This document shows, piece after piece, positions 39,642-48,319 of a stretch of DNA of 64,000 nt; position 1 is the first letter of the stretch; each line of letters opens with the position of its first letter. The translations under genes were made by a program, and so were the position numbers. The notes under the pieces were generated by a model. That model was not told where the DNA came from and searched no databases. It worked only from the letters and a program-made list of their open reading frames with translations. The DNA comes from Dehalobacter alkaniphilus (GTDB lineage Bacteria > Bacillota > Desulfitobacteriia > Desulfitobacteriales > Syntrophobotulaceae). The stretch is from the NCBI GenBank assembly GCA_040500365.1, contig CP148031.1:744001-808000 (forward strand), read 5' to 3'.

Positions 39642-41426
39642 ATGACCCACGTTCAACAAACGCATCCTGCTAAAAAAATGATTGATTTTAAAATTAATCA
39701 TCAATATCTACGGGTCCCTGAAGGCATCACCATTTTGGAAGCCGCCCATAAAGCAAGAGTTCGGATTCCAACTTTATGTCATCTGGATTTGCATGATATC
39801 AAAATGGTCAATCAGACGGCTTCCTGCAGGGTCTGCATGGTTGAGCTAATCGATGAGAAGACAAACCGGGATAAACTTGTCCCGGCGTGCGTAACCACCA
39901 TTACGGATGGAATGGAAGTACTTACGCATACGCTTACAGCAATTACAGCCAGAAGAATGGCGGTTGAACTCCTGTTATCGAATCATCCCAATGAATGCTT
40001 TACCTGTCCCAAAAACGGAGAATGTGAGCTTCAGGCCTTAGCTGCAGAATTAGGGGTTCGGCATATCCGCTGGGAAGGTGAACGGATGAATTATCCGAAG
40101 GACGTATCCAGTGAGGCGATCGTCAAAGACGCCAACAAGTGCATTTACTGCCGGCGTTGTGAAACGATGTGCAATAAGGTCCAAACCTGCGGTATCCTGT
40201 CAGGGATCGGCCGCGGATTTGAAGCCTTTGTTGGCCCTGCCTTTAATATTCCGATGGTAGAGTCTTCTTGTACTTACTGCGGGCAATGTGTTCAGGTATG
40301 CCCTACAGCAGCGCTTACGGAAATTAATCATACCGATAAAGTATGGGAAGCTTTAAATAATCCGGATAAATATGTGATTGTCCAAACTGCTCCGGCTATC
40401 CGCGTAGCCATCGGAGAAATATTTGATATGGAACCGGGGACGATTGCAACCGGCCAGCTTGTAACCGCCTTAAAGCGTATCGGATTTAACGCAGTTTTCG
40501 ATACGGATTTTGGAGCGGACTTGACAATTATGGAAGAAGCCTCAGAACTGATCTACCGTCTGCAGAACAATAAAACACTTCCGATACTTACGAGCTGCTG
40601 TCCGGCCTGGGTCAAATTTATTGAGCATCAGTTCCCTGAATTGTTGGAAGTGCCTTCCACCTGCAAGTCACCGCATATTATGTTCGGTACAATCGTTAAA
40701 ACTTATTATGCCGAGAAGAATGGCATTGACCCGGACAATATTGTAGTGGTCTCCGTCATGCCCTGTATTGCCAAGAAAGCCGAAGCCAAGCGTCCGGAAC
40801 TAACTAAGGATGAGCATAATAACGTCGATATTGTCGTCACGACCCGGGAACTTGGCCTAATGATCAAGGAAGCCGGTCTGGATTTTAGCAATCTGCCTTC
40901 GAGTGAATATGACAAATCATTGGGTGAAACCACAGGAGCCTCAGTGATCTTCGGAACCAGCGGCGGGGTTATCGAAGCTGCGCTCCGGACAGCTTATGAG
41001 TGGCTGACCGGTGAAGAATTACAGAAAGTTGAGTTCGAGCAGCTCCGGGGAGATGGAGGTTTGCGAAAGGCCACAGTTCAAATCGGCGACAAGATGCTAC
41101 GGATTGGCATTGCCAGCGGGCTCGGAAACGCCCGGACCCTGCTCGAGGAAATCAGGGACGGTAAGAATCAATATGAAGCCATTGAAATTATGGCTTGTCC
41201 CGGAGGCTGTGTTGCCGGAGGTGGGCAGCCCTACCATCACGGCAATTTTGAAATTGTCCGCAAGCGTCAGGAAGCGATCTATCAGGAAGATAAAAATAAA
41301 AAGATCAGAAAATCTCATGAGAATTCAGAAATCCAGAAACTTTATCAGGAATATCTGGGCCAGCCTTTCAGTGACACTGCCCATAGATTGCTTCATACTC
41401 ATTTTGAAGAGAGAGAAAGAATCTAA
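39642..41426 (+). CDS. hydA: [FeFe] hydrogenase catalytic subunit HydA
   Basis: Catalytic subunit of 594 residues that forms or uses H2. N-terminal clusters: [2Fe-2S] (ASCRVCMVELID), the His/Cys motif CFTCPKNGECELQ and two [4Fe-4S] motifs (CIYCRRCETMC, CTYCGQCVQVCP). H-cluster motifs L1 TSCCPAW, L2 MPCIAKKAE and L3 MACPGGCVAGGGQP are complete, and the small-subunit-like tail is present. With HydB and HydC this makes a trimeric, probably electron-bifurcating (ferredoxin plus NADH) enzyme; the maturases HydEFG are not in the window. The stop overlaps that of the convergent permease gene. Confidence 0.96.
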   Translation: MTHVQQTHPAKKMIDFKINHQYLRVPEGITILEAAHKARVRIPTLCHLDLHDIKMVNQTASCRVCMVELIDEKTNRDKLVPACVTTITDGMEVLTHTLTAITARRMAVELLLSNHPNECFTCPKNGECELQALAAELGVRHIRWEGERMNYPKDVSSEAIVKDANKCIYCRRCETMCNKVQTCGILSGIGRGFEAFVGPAFNIPMVESSCTYCGQCVQVCPTAALTEINHTDKVWEALNNPDKYVIVQTAPAIRVAIGEIFDMEPGTIATGQLVTALKRIGFNAVFDTDFGADLTIMEEASELIYRLQNNKTLPILTSCCPAWVKFIEHQFPELLEVPSTCKSPHIMFGTIVKTYYAEKNGIDPDNIVVVSVMPCIAKKAEAKRPELTKDEHNNVDIVVTTRELGLMIKEAGLDFSNLPSSEYDKSLGETTGASVIFGTSGGVIEAALRTAYEWLTGEELQKVEFEQLRGDGGLRKATVQIGDKMLRIGIASGLGNARTLLEEIRDGKNQYEAIEIMACPGGCVAGGGQPYHHGNFEIVRKRQEAIYQEDKNKKIRKSHENSEIQKLYQEYLGQPFSDTAHRLLHTHFEERERI

Positions 41427-42697
41427 TAGTACCGCAGCAAAATATACGCCGAGGCGATCACAATGGATAGAAGCATGAACGGAAATGCGATCAGGAAGTA
41501 TTTTTTGTAGCTGATCGTATAGCCGTTTTTTTCGGCAATCCCTGAGACAATGACGTTGGCCGAGGCACCGACAATGGTGCCGTTTCCGCCCAGGCAGGCG
41601 CCCAGAGCCAGAGACCACCAGAGCGGCTGGAGCTGTTCTGGGGTCAGCCCGCCGAGGACCCCGATTTTTTGAATCAACGGAATCATGGTGGCCACGAACG
41701 GAATATTATCGACGAAAGCTGAAAAAATAGCGGAAAGCCAGACAATCAGCATCGCCATGACGACCGGCACACCGCCGGTAAGCCCAAGGCTCCATTCAGC
41801 AACCTTGTCCAGGACGCCGACTTCGACCAATCCTCCGACTAAAACGAATAATCCGGTAAAGAAGAAGATCGTCGGCCATTCAATCGCCAGAAATACCTCT
41901 TCCGGTTCCTCACGGCTCAGCACCATGAGCAGCATGCCTCCGGCCAGCGCAATCGTAGCGGTCTCAACATGGATGACGGCGTGCAGCATAAAACCGACAA
42001 TGGTCAGAGCGAGCACGGCCAGGCTTCTTTTGAGCTGGGCCCAGTCTTTAATATAGTCGTATTCATTTTGCGACAGCAGCAGGGCGATGGATTCCTTATC
42101 GGTCTTTAGCTTTTGGCGATAAAGAAAATAAAAGCCCAATAGGGTAACAGCCAAGATCACAATCGTCACAGGTGCCAGGTTCACCATGAAATCCATAAAA
42201 GTAAGCTCTGCCGGTCCGGCAATCATGATATTCGGAGGATCACCGATCAGGGTCGCGGTTCCCCCGATGTTGCTGGCTAGAATCTGGGTAATCAGAAAAG
42301 GTATTGGGTTTAATTTCAAGGTTTCAGCAATCACAATGGAAACCGGAACGACCAGCAAAACAGTCGTCACGTTATCCAGAAAAGCCGATAAAATGGCAGT
42401 CAGTATAGCCAAAGAGATCAGCAGTCTGATTGGATTGCCTTTGACTTTCTTAGCGACCCAAATAGCCAGAAAGCTGAAGACACCGGAACGTCTGGTCAGA
42501 TCGACAATGATCATCATGCCGATAAGTAAGCCCAGCGTATTCCAGTCGATGTGTTCCACAGCAGTCTCCTGCGGGAATATACCTAAAAGAATCAGGAGAC
42601 AGGCACCGAGGGCCGCGGCGACAGCCCGCGGGATTTTCTCCGTTACGATCAGTGCATACGTAGCTACAAAAATAACAAGGGTCAGAATCAAGGTCAT
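41423..42697 (-). CDS. ArsB/NhaD-type ion transporter superfamily permease
   Basis: A membrane protein of 424 residues with about 11-12 hydrophobic segments. LSAFLDNVTTVLLVVPVSI and FSAFVDNIPFVATMIPLI form the two inverted repeats typical of the IT superfamily, and GGTATLIGDPPNIMI and GGNGTIVGASANVIV are the paired helix-loop motifs. This group includes Na+/H+ antiporters, arsenite pumps and carboxylate carriers; the ion cannot be named. AATGATGGAGGTG precedes the ATG. Expression should be governed by the c-di-GMP riboswitch upstream. The gene ends overlapping hydA by two bases, tail to tail. Confidence 0.88.
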   Translation of the reverse strand: MTLILTLVIFVATYALIVTEKIPRAVAAALGACLLILLGIFPQETAVEHIDWNTLGLLIGMMIIVDLTRRSGVFSFLAIWVAKKVKGNPIRLLISLAILTAILSAFLDNVTTVLLVVPVSIVIAETLKLNPIPFLITQILASNIGGTATLIGDPPNIMIAGPAELTFMDFMVNLAPVTIVILAVTLLGFYFLYRQKLKTDKESIALLLSQNEYDYIKDWAQLKRSLAVLALTIVGFMLHAVIHVETATIALAGGMLLMVLSREEPEEVFLAIEWPTIFFFTGLFVLVGGLVEVGVLDKVAEWSLGLTGGVPVVMAMLIVWLSAIFSAFVDNIPFVATMIPLIQKIGVLGGLTPEQLQPLWWSLALGACLGGNGTIVGASANVIVSGIAEKNGYTISYKKYFLIAFPFMLLSIVIASAYILLRYY

Positions 42698-42773
42698 GAA
42701 TCGTACACCTCCATCATTAGTGTGGTCAATTTTTATTGGCCTAACCGGTTAGAATATACAAAATAGTTGAAAT

Positions 42774-42806
42774 AAAAAAGAGCAGATCCATAAAAGGAAC
42801 TGCTCT
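42774..42806 (-). terminator. intrinsic terminator of the riboswitch expression platform
   Basis: On the minus strand AGAGCAG pairs with CTGCTCT around a 14-base loop, then TTTTTT. It lies between the aptamer and the permease start, so read-through decides expression. Confidence 0.85.
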
Positions 42807-42808
42807 CC

Positions 42809-42966
42809 CCTGAGAAGTTCAAAATCCTTGTAGTCTGGCAATCCTGTCAGAATATCCTGGAAATGCATTTGGATTCCATTCATTTTGTATTGCATGCATT
42901 TTCAAATTCCCTGATTTAGACCCATGACTTTAGCGTCCTTCACTTTCGTGAAGTTTGCCCCAACAC
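42809..42966 (-). promoter_or_regulatory. cyclic-di-GMP-I (GEMM-I) riboswitch
   Basis: Read on the minus strand, the core has GGGCAAAC, stem TTCAC-GAAA-GTGAA, then GGACGC, (T)AAAG and GGGTCTAAA, which are the conserved blocks of the GEMM-I aptamer (P2 with GNRA loop and the c-di-GMP pocket). The core spans 42915-42961. A second long stem with ATGCAT arms follows for P3, though it is less canonical than the core. An extra T after GGACGC is unusual. A TATAAT at 42984-42979 puts the transcript start just ahead of the aptamer. The rest of the 370-bp gap is leader sequence. Confidence 0.82.
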
Positions 42967-43068
42967 ATTAAGAACCATATTATATTTTAATTGAAATCTG
43001 AAAAATCCTGATCAACCGGATTGTGTCTAGAAAAGAAGTATAGCATCTTCGTTCATGTTTTGTAAAGA

Positions 43069-44244
43069 TCAGTTCGATCTTCTCAAATAATATTCAAAAT
43101 TCTCGAGTGCCCAGGCATCATGGTACAAATTCCCTTCCCGGGATGCAGGGTCCAAAAGTGAGGCGCAATAGGCTGTTCTTTTTCCATCGGCTAGCTCTTG
43201 AAATACTTCGAGGTATTTCCATTTGGCCTTTTTGGCAAAGCTTTCGTTACTGTTGGCCTGCTTGGCCAGCATAAAGCAGGTTTTTATGCTTCTGTTCAGC
43301 GTGCAGAGGTTTTGGGCCTGACACTTGTCACAGCCGATGAACTGGGTCATATCAATTTCCACGGTCGTGACAAAGCCGACTTTGAAAGGTGTATAATGCA
43401 CAATCCTTGGTGATAATTCAGCATCGCCATACCCGCATTCCTCATTCCAATAACCGATCCGGTCAATGAGCTCGGGCCGTAACCCCTGAAGACATCCCGG
43501 AATAAAATCCATGATTACATCAATGCCGGCATTTCTCAGCTGAAGATAGGACAGATCATTATTGACCTGAGGAATGACGGGAGGGAGAAATCTCGGATAA
43601 GGGTTATCTCGCATGGTTCCTAAGAGACCGACTTCCGGAAAAGCTTCAAATATTTCCATATACCTGGTCAGCCAGTTTTTGGTCTTGATATAGACATCGC
43701 TGTCAATCGTGAAGAAATACTGGTTGGGTTTTCTTTTTCTGAGGTTGTAGTTCAGGACATAGATCGGCCCCCGGTTAACCTTAAAGCGTGTTTTGGATTT
43801 AATTCTTTTGTCCTGAAGGCTTTTGATATAATTCCAGGTATCATCTTTGGAGTTGCAGTCGATGATATGCATTTCAAAATCTTCGTCTGAATCCAAAATC
43901 TTGTTTAGGTTCTGCATGGTAAGCCCGAGACGGTTGAAGGTAACATAGCTGATAAAAGGAGGAGGGGAGGTGCTGTCTGTCGGGTTCTGTACAGAAGGTT
44001 CGATGATTTCTTCCAGGATCCCAGGATATAGAATCTGTTGAAGGATGGCGTCGTCGTCTAATTCTTCCCAGTCAATGTTTTTTGGAACCGCTTGTAGAGA
44101 AATTTCCGCAGCAGGGGTGTCAGCGGCTACCTGAACAGGGAAGGGGCTGACGCGCTTTGGCAGGGCAGAGGCCTGGGCCTGATTAATGGCTTCAAGAACA
44201 AGCTGTATCGCAGTTTTGATCAAAATAGAAGAAAGTTCCTTCAT
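43069..44244 (-). CDS. GT2-like glycosyltransferase with Cys cluster and N-terminal extension
   Basis: A 391-residue protein with a GT-A fold. The N-terminal ~95 residues are a Pro/Ala-rich, acidic extension. The catalytic domain starts PPFISYVTFNRLGLTMQNL and shows FFTIDSDVYIKTKNW, where DSD is the likely metal/nucleotide-sugar site. Near the C-terminus a cluster CDKCQAQNLC followed by eight residues and Cys could bind metal. It is a paralogue of the 46147 gene, and both lie with the sugar-biosynthesis genes. It overlaps the acyltransferase gene by four bases. Confidence 0.82.
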   Translation of the reverse strand: MKELSSILIKTAIQLVLEAINQAQASALPKRVSPFPVQVAADTPAAEISLQAVPKNIDWEELDDDAILQQILYPGILEEIIEPSVQNPTDSTSPPPFISYVTFNRLGLTMQNLNKILDSDEDFEMHIIDCNSKDDTWNYIKSLQDKRIKSKTRFKVNRGPIYVLNYNLRKRKPNQYFFTIDSDVYIKTKNWLTRYMEIFEAFPEVGLLGTMRDNPYPRFLPPVIPQVNNDLSYLQLRNAGIDVIMDFIPGCLQGLRPELIDRIGYWNEECGYGDAELSPRIVHYTPFKVGFVTTVEIDMTQFIGCDKCQAQNLCTLNRSIKTCFMLAKQANSNESFAKKAKWKYLEVFQELADGKRTAYCASLLDPASREGNLYHDAWALENFEYYLRRSN

Positions 44245-44933
44245 ATCATCAGTCCTTTAGGGGAATGGGTCTCAACCAAATTTTTAAAATGTTTAATCGG
44301 TCGGGCAGGGACGCCGACGGCCGTGCAGTATTCCGGGATATCGTGGGTGACGGTAGCGCCAGCCCCGATGATGCTCCACCTGCCAATCTCTTTTTCGGGA
44401 ATCACCACAGTTTTGGAACCGATTTCACAACCTTCTTGGATTTGCACGTTTCCGGCCAGGGTGACGTCCCAGTATAAAGAGGAGTAATCCCGGACAGCCG
44501 TATCGTGGCCAATCCTGCAGCCTGGATTTAAGGCTACGTGACTGCCTATCCTGACATCCGTCGACAGAAAACTGTTCCAGCAGATGATATTGCCACAGCC
44601 CAATTGAACGGAGCGGCTTATTCGGGCAGCGGGATGAATCAGGTTGGCAAAATATAGCTGGAAACAGGACAGGCTGGCGATCAGACGGTATTTATCCGTC
44701 GGTCTGGCTACCGCACATACAATCCAGAGAGGGTGACCTGTGTTTTTTTCGAGCCAGTCCAGGTTGCCCAGAACAGGATAGTTATTGATAACCTTTCCTT
44801 GTTTGGCTGGAGTTTGGTCGATATAGCCCAACAGGTTCCACTGCTTTTTTTCTGTATTGATATCTTCGACGAGCTCGGTAGCTTCCCGGCCAAAGCCGCC
44901 GGCTCCAAAAATGATGAGATCTTTTATGGCCAA
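44241..44933 (-). CDS. NeuD/PglD-family sugar O/N-acyltransferase
   Basis: A 230-residue protein with the PglD layout: an N-terminal nucleotide-sugar-binding Rossmann-like domain (LIIFGAGGFGREATELVEDIN) and a C-terminal left-handed beta-helix (hexapeptide repeats from IHPAARISRSVQLGCGNII to VGVPARPIKHF). It probably acylates the 4-amino group made by the neighbouring aminotransferase. The start is TTG at 44933 with a weak ribosome-binding site, so it is less certain than the rest. Confidence 0.85.
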   Translation of the reverse strand: MAIKDLIIFGAGGFGREATELVEDINTEKKQWNLLGYIDQTPAKQGKVINNYPVLGNLDWLEKNTGHPLWIVCAVARPTDKYRLIASLSCFQLYFANLIHPAARISRSVQLGCGNIICWNSFLSTDVRIGSHVALNPGCRIGHDTAVRDYSSLYWDVTLAGNVQIQEGCEIGSKTVVIPEKEIGRWSIIGAGATVTHDIPEYCTAVGVPARPIKHFKNLVETHSPKGLMI

Positions 44934-44984
44934 TGATCACACGCCCAATTCAATTGAAAATTTTGTTGATTTCCTTTTTAATTT

Positions 44985-46124
44985 TTAATTTTTAATTTTA
45001 ATTTCCCTGATGATACCGCCTATTTTTTGAACGTCGGACGCTGACATTCTTCCGTGAAGCGGCAGAGCCAGAACACTTTTCGCGACTTTGTTGGCTGTGG
45101 CTAGATTGTCTGGGGAGGATGAAGGAAGACCCTTAAAACACTTGAAATTGCTGCAGAGCGGGTAAAAATATTTTCGGCAAAAAATATTGAAGCTTGACAA
45201 TCGGCTATAGAGCTCGTCCCGGGAGATACCGTACGCGGCCGGATCAACCCGGATAACAAAATACGGATAATTGGCTGTAATTTCTTCAGCCTCCTGGGAG
45301 ACGGTTATGCCTGGGACATCAGCCAGCACTTGCCGGTACTGGTTGGTAAGATATTTTCTTTGGGCTATTTCAGCTTCTACTTCTTTTAAGAGCAAAATGC
45401 CGATAGCGGCTTGCAATTCGTTCAGTTTGCCGTTTATACCGGGTTCGTCCACACTATAGTCTTCTTTTAGACCAAAATTTCTCAAACACTTGGCTTTCTG
45501 CTGGAGGTCCTGATCTCGAAAGATAAGTGCGCCGCCTTCGACGGTGTGAAAGATTTTGGTGGCATGAAAGCTGAACATGGTGATATCTCCATAGGCGCCG
45601 ACCGGTTTACCCTTTATTTTCACACCAAAAGCGTGGGCGCCGTCATAAAGTACTTTCAGGTTGTGCCTTGCCGCAATCCGGTCAATCTTTTCGACCTCGC
45701 ACGGATGGCCGAAAACGTGTACCGGCAGGATGGCAGTGGTTTTATCCGTAATCAGGGACTCGATACGGTCGGCGTCAATATTGAACGTGGCTTCTTCAAT
45801 GTCGCAGAAGACCGGCGTAAGATGATTCCAGGCCAGCGCGTTGGCCGTAGCGGCAAAGGTAAACGGTGTTGTGATAACTTCCCCGGACAGATCCAGGGTC
45901 TTGCACGCAATTTGCAAGGCATTCGTGCCATTTGCAAAAACCGATAAATATCGGGCGCCCAGGAAAGCAGACAGTTTTCTTTCTAGTTCTTGGACCATCT
46001 TCCCGTTATTACTAAGCTGCCTGCTTTGCCATATTATTTCGAGCATGCTGCAAGTCTCCGCCAAGTCTGGAAGCAAAGGTTCGGTAACATAGACCGGTTC
46101 AGAAAAACCATCATTGTTTAACAT
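44985..46124 (-). CDS. DegT/DnrJ/EryC1-family sugar aminotransferase
   Basis: PLP-dependent nucleotide-sugar aminotransferase of 379 residues. VFANGTNALQIACKTL, VITTPFTFAATANAL, LYDGAHAFGV and the PLP-lysine region FSFHATKIFHTVEGGAL are conserved. The frame is open to 46292, but the ATG at 46124 with GGGGAG ahead gives the family's usual length. RmlA and RmlB nearby supply dTDP-4-keto-6-deoxyglucose, its likely substrate; no 3,4-ketoisomerase is present, which points to 4-amination (VioA/DesI type). Confidence 0.9.
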   Translation of the reverse strand: MLNNDGFSEPVYVTEPLLPDLAETCSMLEIIWQSRQLSNNGKMVQELERKLSAFLGARYLSVFANGTNALQIACKTLDLSGEVITTPFTFAATANALAWNHLTPVFCDIEEATFNIDADRIESLITDKTTAILPVHVFGHPCEVEKIDRIAARHNLKVLYDGAHAFGVKIKGKPVGAYGDITMFSFHATKIFHTVEGGALIFRDQDLQQKAKCLRNFGLKEDYSVDEPGINGKLNELQAAIGILLLKEVEAEIAQRKYLTNQYRQVLADVPGITVSQEAEEITANYPYFVIRVDPAAYGISRDELYSRLSSFNIFCRKYFYPLCSNFKCFKGLPSSSPDNLATANKVAKSVLALPLHGRMSASDVQKIGGIIREIKIKN

Positions 46125-46146
46125 TTTTTTCTCCCCTGGCAAATAT

Positions 46147-47058
46147 TCAGTTGGCTTTGGATGCATAGAATTGAAAGTTTTCAGTTGCCCAGTCAAGGTT
46201 GTAGCTTTCCTCTGCAGTGGAGTTACAGCTGAATAATGAAGTGCAGTATGGGGAACGGGCACCGCTCTGCAGATCCTTAACTGTTTCGTCAAATTTCCAG
46301 CGGTATTGTTCTCGAAATAATTTATTATGGTTTAATTTCTCGTAGATGGTATAGCAGGTTTCTCCGGTTTTTGTCTCTCCGTTTTTTGACAGACGGCAGA
46401 AGGACTGACCGGGGCATTTGCCGCAAATTATTTGTTGCGGGATAGAAATGTTCACGTTCATCAGAATTCCTGTTTTAAACGCTGTAAAATGATTAGCCCT
46501 TAGAAACAGCTCTCTGCTGCCAAAATTATTTTCTTCACTCCAAAAGCCAATTTTAGAGATAAGATCAGGGCTCAAGGCCAGGATGCTACCGGGCATATAA
46601 TCCTGCGAATAATCAGACCTGTTCTTGGTCAATTCCAGATAAACCAAATCATTTTTGATGACCGGGGTAGTCGGAGGCATATTTGGGGGCGGAAACCCGG
46701 CATGAATACTGAGTAAACCGATATTCGGAGTATTTTTAAACACCCTTAGGATGTAGGTCAGCCAATTTTTGCTTTCAATCACAACATCCTGATCGACAGC
46801 GATAAAATATTGATCATCTCTTCTCTTGGACAGATTTAGATTTGAGGCGTAGACCTGTCCTAGATTGACAGGGAGCCTTGTTTTGAATTTGATCCGTCTA
46901 TCCTTCAGACTTTGGATATATTTCCAGGTCCCGTCTGTGGAATTATTATCAACAATTGCTAATTCAAAGTTTTCCGGCGTTTCAAGGACACTTGAAAGGC
47001 TCCTGATTGTCTGGCCCAGGCGGTTAAAGGTTACATAGCTTAGGAGCGGCGCTACCAT
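46147..47058 (-). CDS. GT2-like glycosyltransferase with Cys cluster (paralogue)
   Basis: A 303-residue paralogue of the 43069 protein without its N-terminal extension. It begins APLLSYVTFNRLGQTIRSL; IDNNST-type (AIVDNNSTDGTW) and FIAVDQDVVIESKNW are the nucleotide-sugar motifs. The cluster CGKCPGQSFC, then 13 residues and Cys, repeats the arrangement of the paralogue. GGAGGG precedes the ATG at 47058. It is first in the minus-strand group running down to 43069 and diverges from rmlA. Confidence 0.83.
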   Translation of the reverse strand: MVAPLLSYVTFNRLGQTIRSLSSVLETPENFELAIVDNNSTDGTWKYIQSLKDRRIKFKTRLPVNLGQVYASNLNLSKRRDDQYFIAVDQDVVIESKNWLTYILRVFKNTPNIGLLSIHAGFPPPNMPPTTPVIKNDLVYLELTKNRSDYSQDYMPGSILALSPDLISKIGFWSEENNFGSRELFLRANHFTAFKTGILMNVNISIPQQIICGKCPGQSFCRLSKNGETKTGETCYTIYEKLNHNKLFREQYRWKFDETVKDLQSGARSPYCTSLFSCNSTAEESYNLDWATENFQFYASKAN

Positions 47059-47247
47059 TCCTATATCTCCCTCCACTTAATTGTCTTTTTACTTGATCAT
47101 CCCTTTAGGTTCTGATAGGGCACTATCACTTTATTATATGGGAGGAGTTGTCCGTGGTTACACCATTGCGGTTCTTGCGCAATATTATATTAGAAAGACA
47201 ACCCTCTCTTTATAGAAAATCTTACCGGTTAAAGGCAGGAGAATAAT

Positions 47248-48273
47248 TTGAAAGCTCTGATTTTAAGCGGAGGAACCGGAACAAGGCTCAGACCGCTGAC
47301 CTATTCCAAGGCGAAACAGCTTCTTCCCTTGGTCAACAAACCAGTACTGATCTATCTTATTGAAAAGATAGCCAGGGCAGGTATCCATGATATTGGGATT
47401 ATCGTTGGGGATACGCAGGAACAAGTAAAAAAAACGGTCGGCAGCGGAGAAGCGTGGGGCACGGCAATCACCTATATTCGTCAGCATAAATCCCTGGGGC
47501 TTGCCCATGCTGTTCGGACTGCGGCCGACTTTCTTGGCCGCGATGATTTTGTGATGATCCTTGGAGACAACATCTTCAATATGGAGCTGGATAGCTTCAT
47601 TCAAAATTTCTACCAGCAAAAGGCCAACACCAGCGTATTGCTTCATACGGTCAGCAATCCTTCCCAATTCGGGGTTGCGGTGGTGAAAGACGGATTTGTA
47701 ACAGCGCTTTACGAAAAGCCTGAGAAGTATATCAGCAACTTGATCATCACAGGGGTCTATGCCTTTGACCACAGCATTTTTGCAGCGATTGACAGAATCA
47801 AACCGTCCCGCCGGGGAGAACTTGAGATTACCGATGCAATCCAAAATCAATTGGAAAACGGGGCCAGGGTCACTTGCGATCTGGTCCGGGGATGGTGGAA
47901 GGATACCGGAAAATTAGACGACATTCTTGAAGCAAATCGCTTGATGTTTGATGCAGCGCTGGCCGAAAAAATCCAAATGGGAAACAATGTGACCATTCGA
48001 AACAGTATTATTCAGGGGCCAGTTCATCTGGACGATGATGCTGTCATTACGGACAGCTTTATCGGACCGTATACGACAGTGGGCAGGAGAACCCGGATTA
48101 CAGAATGTGAGATCGAAAATTGTATTATCCTAGAGGATACGCAACTTGCCAATGTCTCCAAGAAAATCAGCGGAAGCTTAATCGGAAACCAGGTTTCCAT
48201 TCAAGGTAGCCCCGAAAAAAGCTCTTTAGTCAGTACTTTTTTTCTTGGGGACCACTGTCAGATCGATCTCTAG
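47248..48273 (+). CDS. rmlA: glucose-1-phosphate thymidylyltransferase, long form
   Basis: Makes dTDP-glucose from glucose-1-phosphate and dTTP; 341 residues. ALILSGGTGTRLRPLTYSKAKQLLPLVNKP is the nucleotide-binding start, and VRGWWKDTGKLDDILEANR is diagnostic. The C-terminal ~90 residues are left-handed beta-helix repeats, as in the long actinomycete/archaeal (StrD-like) form rather than the short RmlA. It starts with TTG after AGGAGA. rmlB follows at once. Confidence 0.92.
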   Translation: MKALILSGGTGTRLRPLTYSKAKQLLPLVNKPVLIYLIEKIARAGIHDIGIIVGDTQEQVKKTVGSGEAWGTAITYIRQHKSLGLAHAVRTAADFLGRDDFVMILGDNIFNMELDSFIQNFYQQKANTSVLLHTVSNPSQFGVAVVKDGFVTALYEKPEKYISNLIITGVYAFDHSIFAAIDRIKPSRRGELEITDAIQNQLENGARVTCDLVRGWWKDTGKLDDILEANRLMFDAALAEKIQMGNNVTIRNSIIQGPVHLDDDAVITDSFIGPYTTVGRRTRITECEIENCIILEDTQLANVSKKISGSLIGNQVSIQGSPEKSSLVSTFFLGDHCQIDL

Positions 48274-48319
48274 TTTGCCAGTTGAGTTGGCCGAAAAAAT
48301 ATAATTTGAGGTGTAGAAT

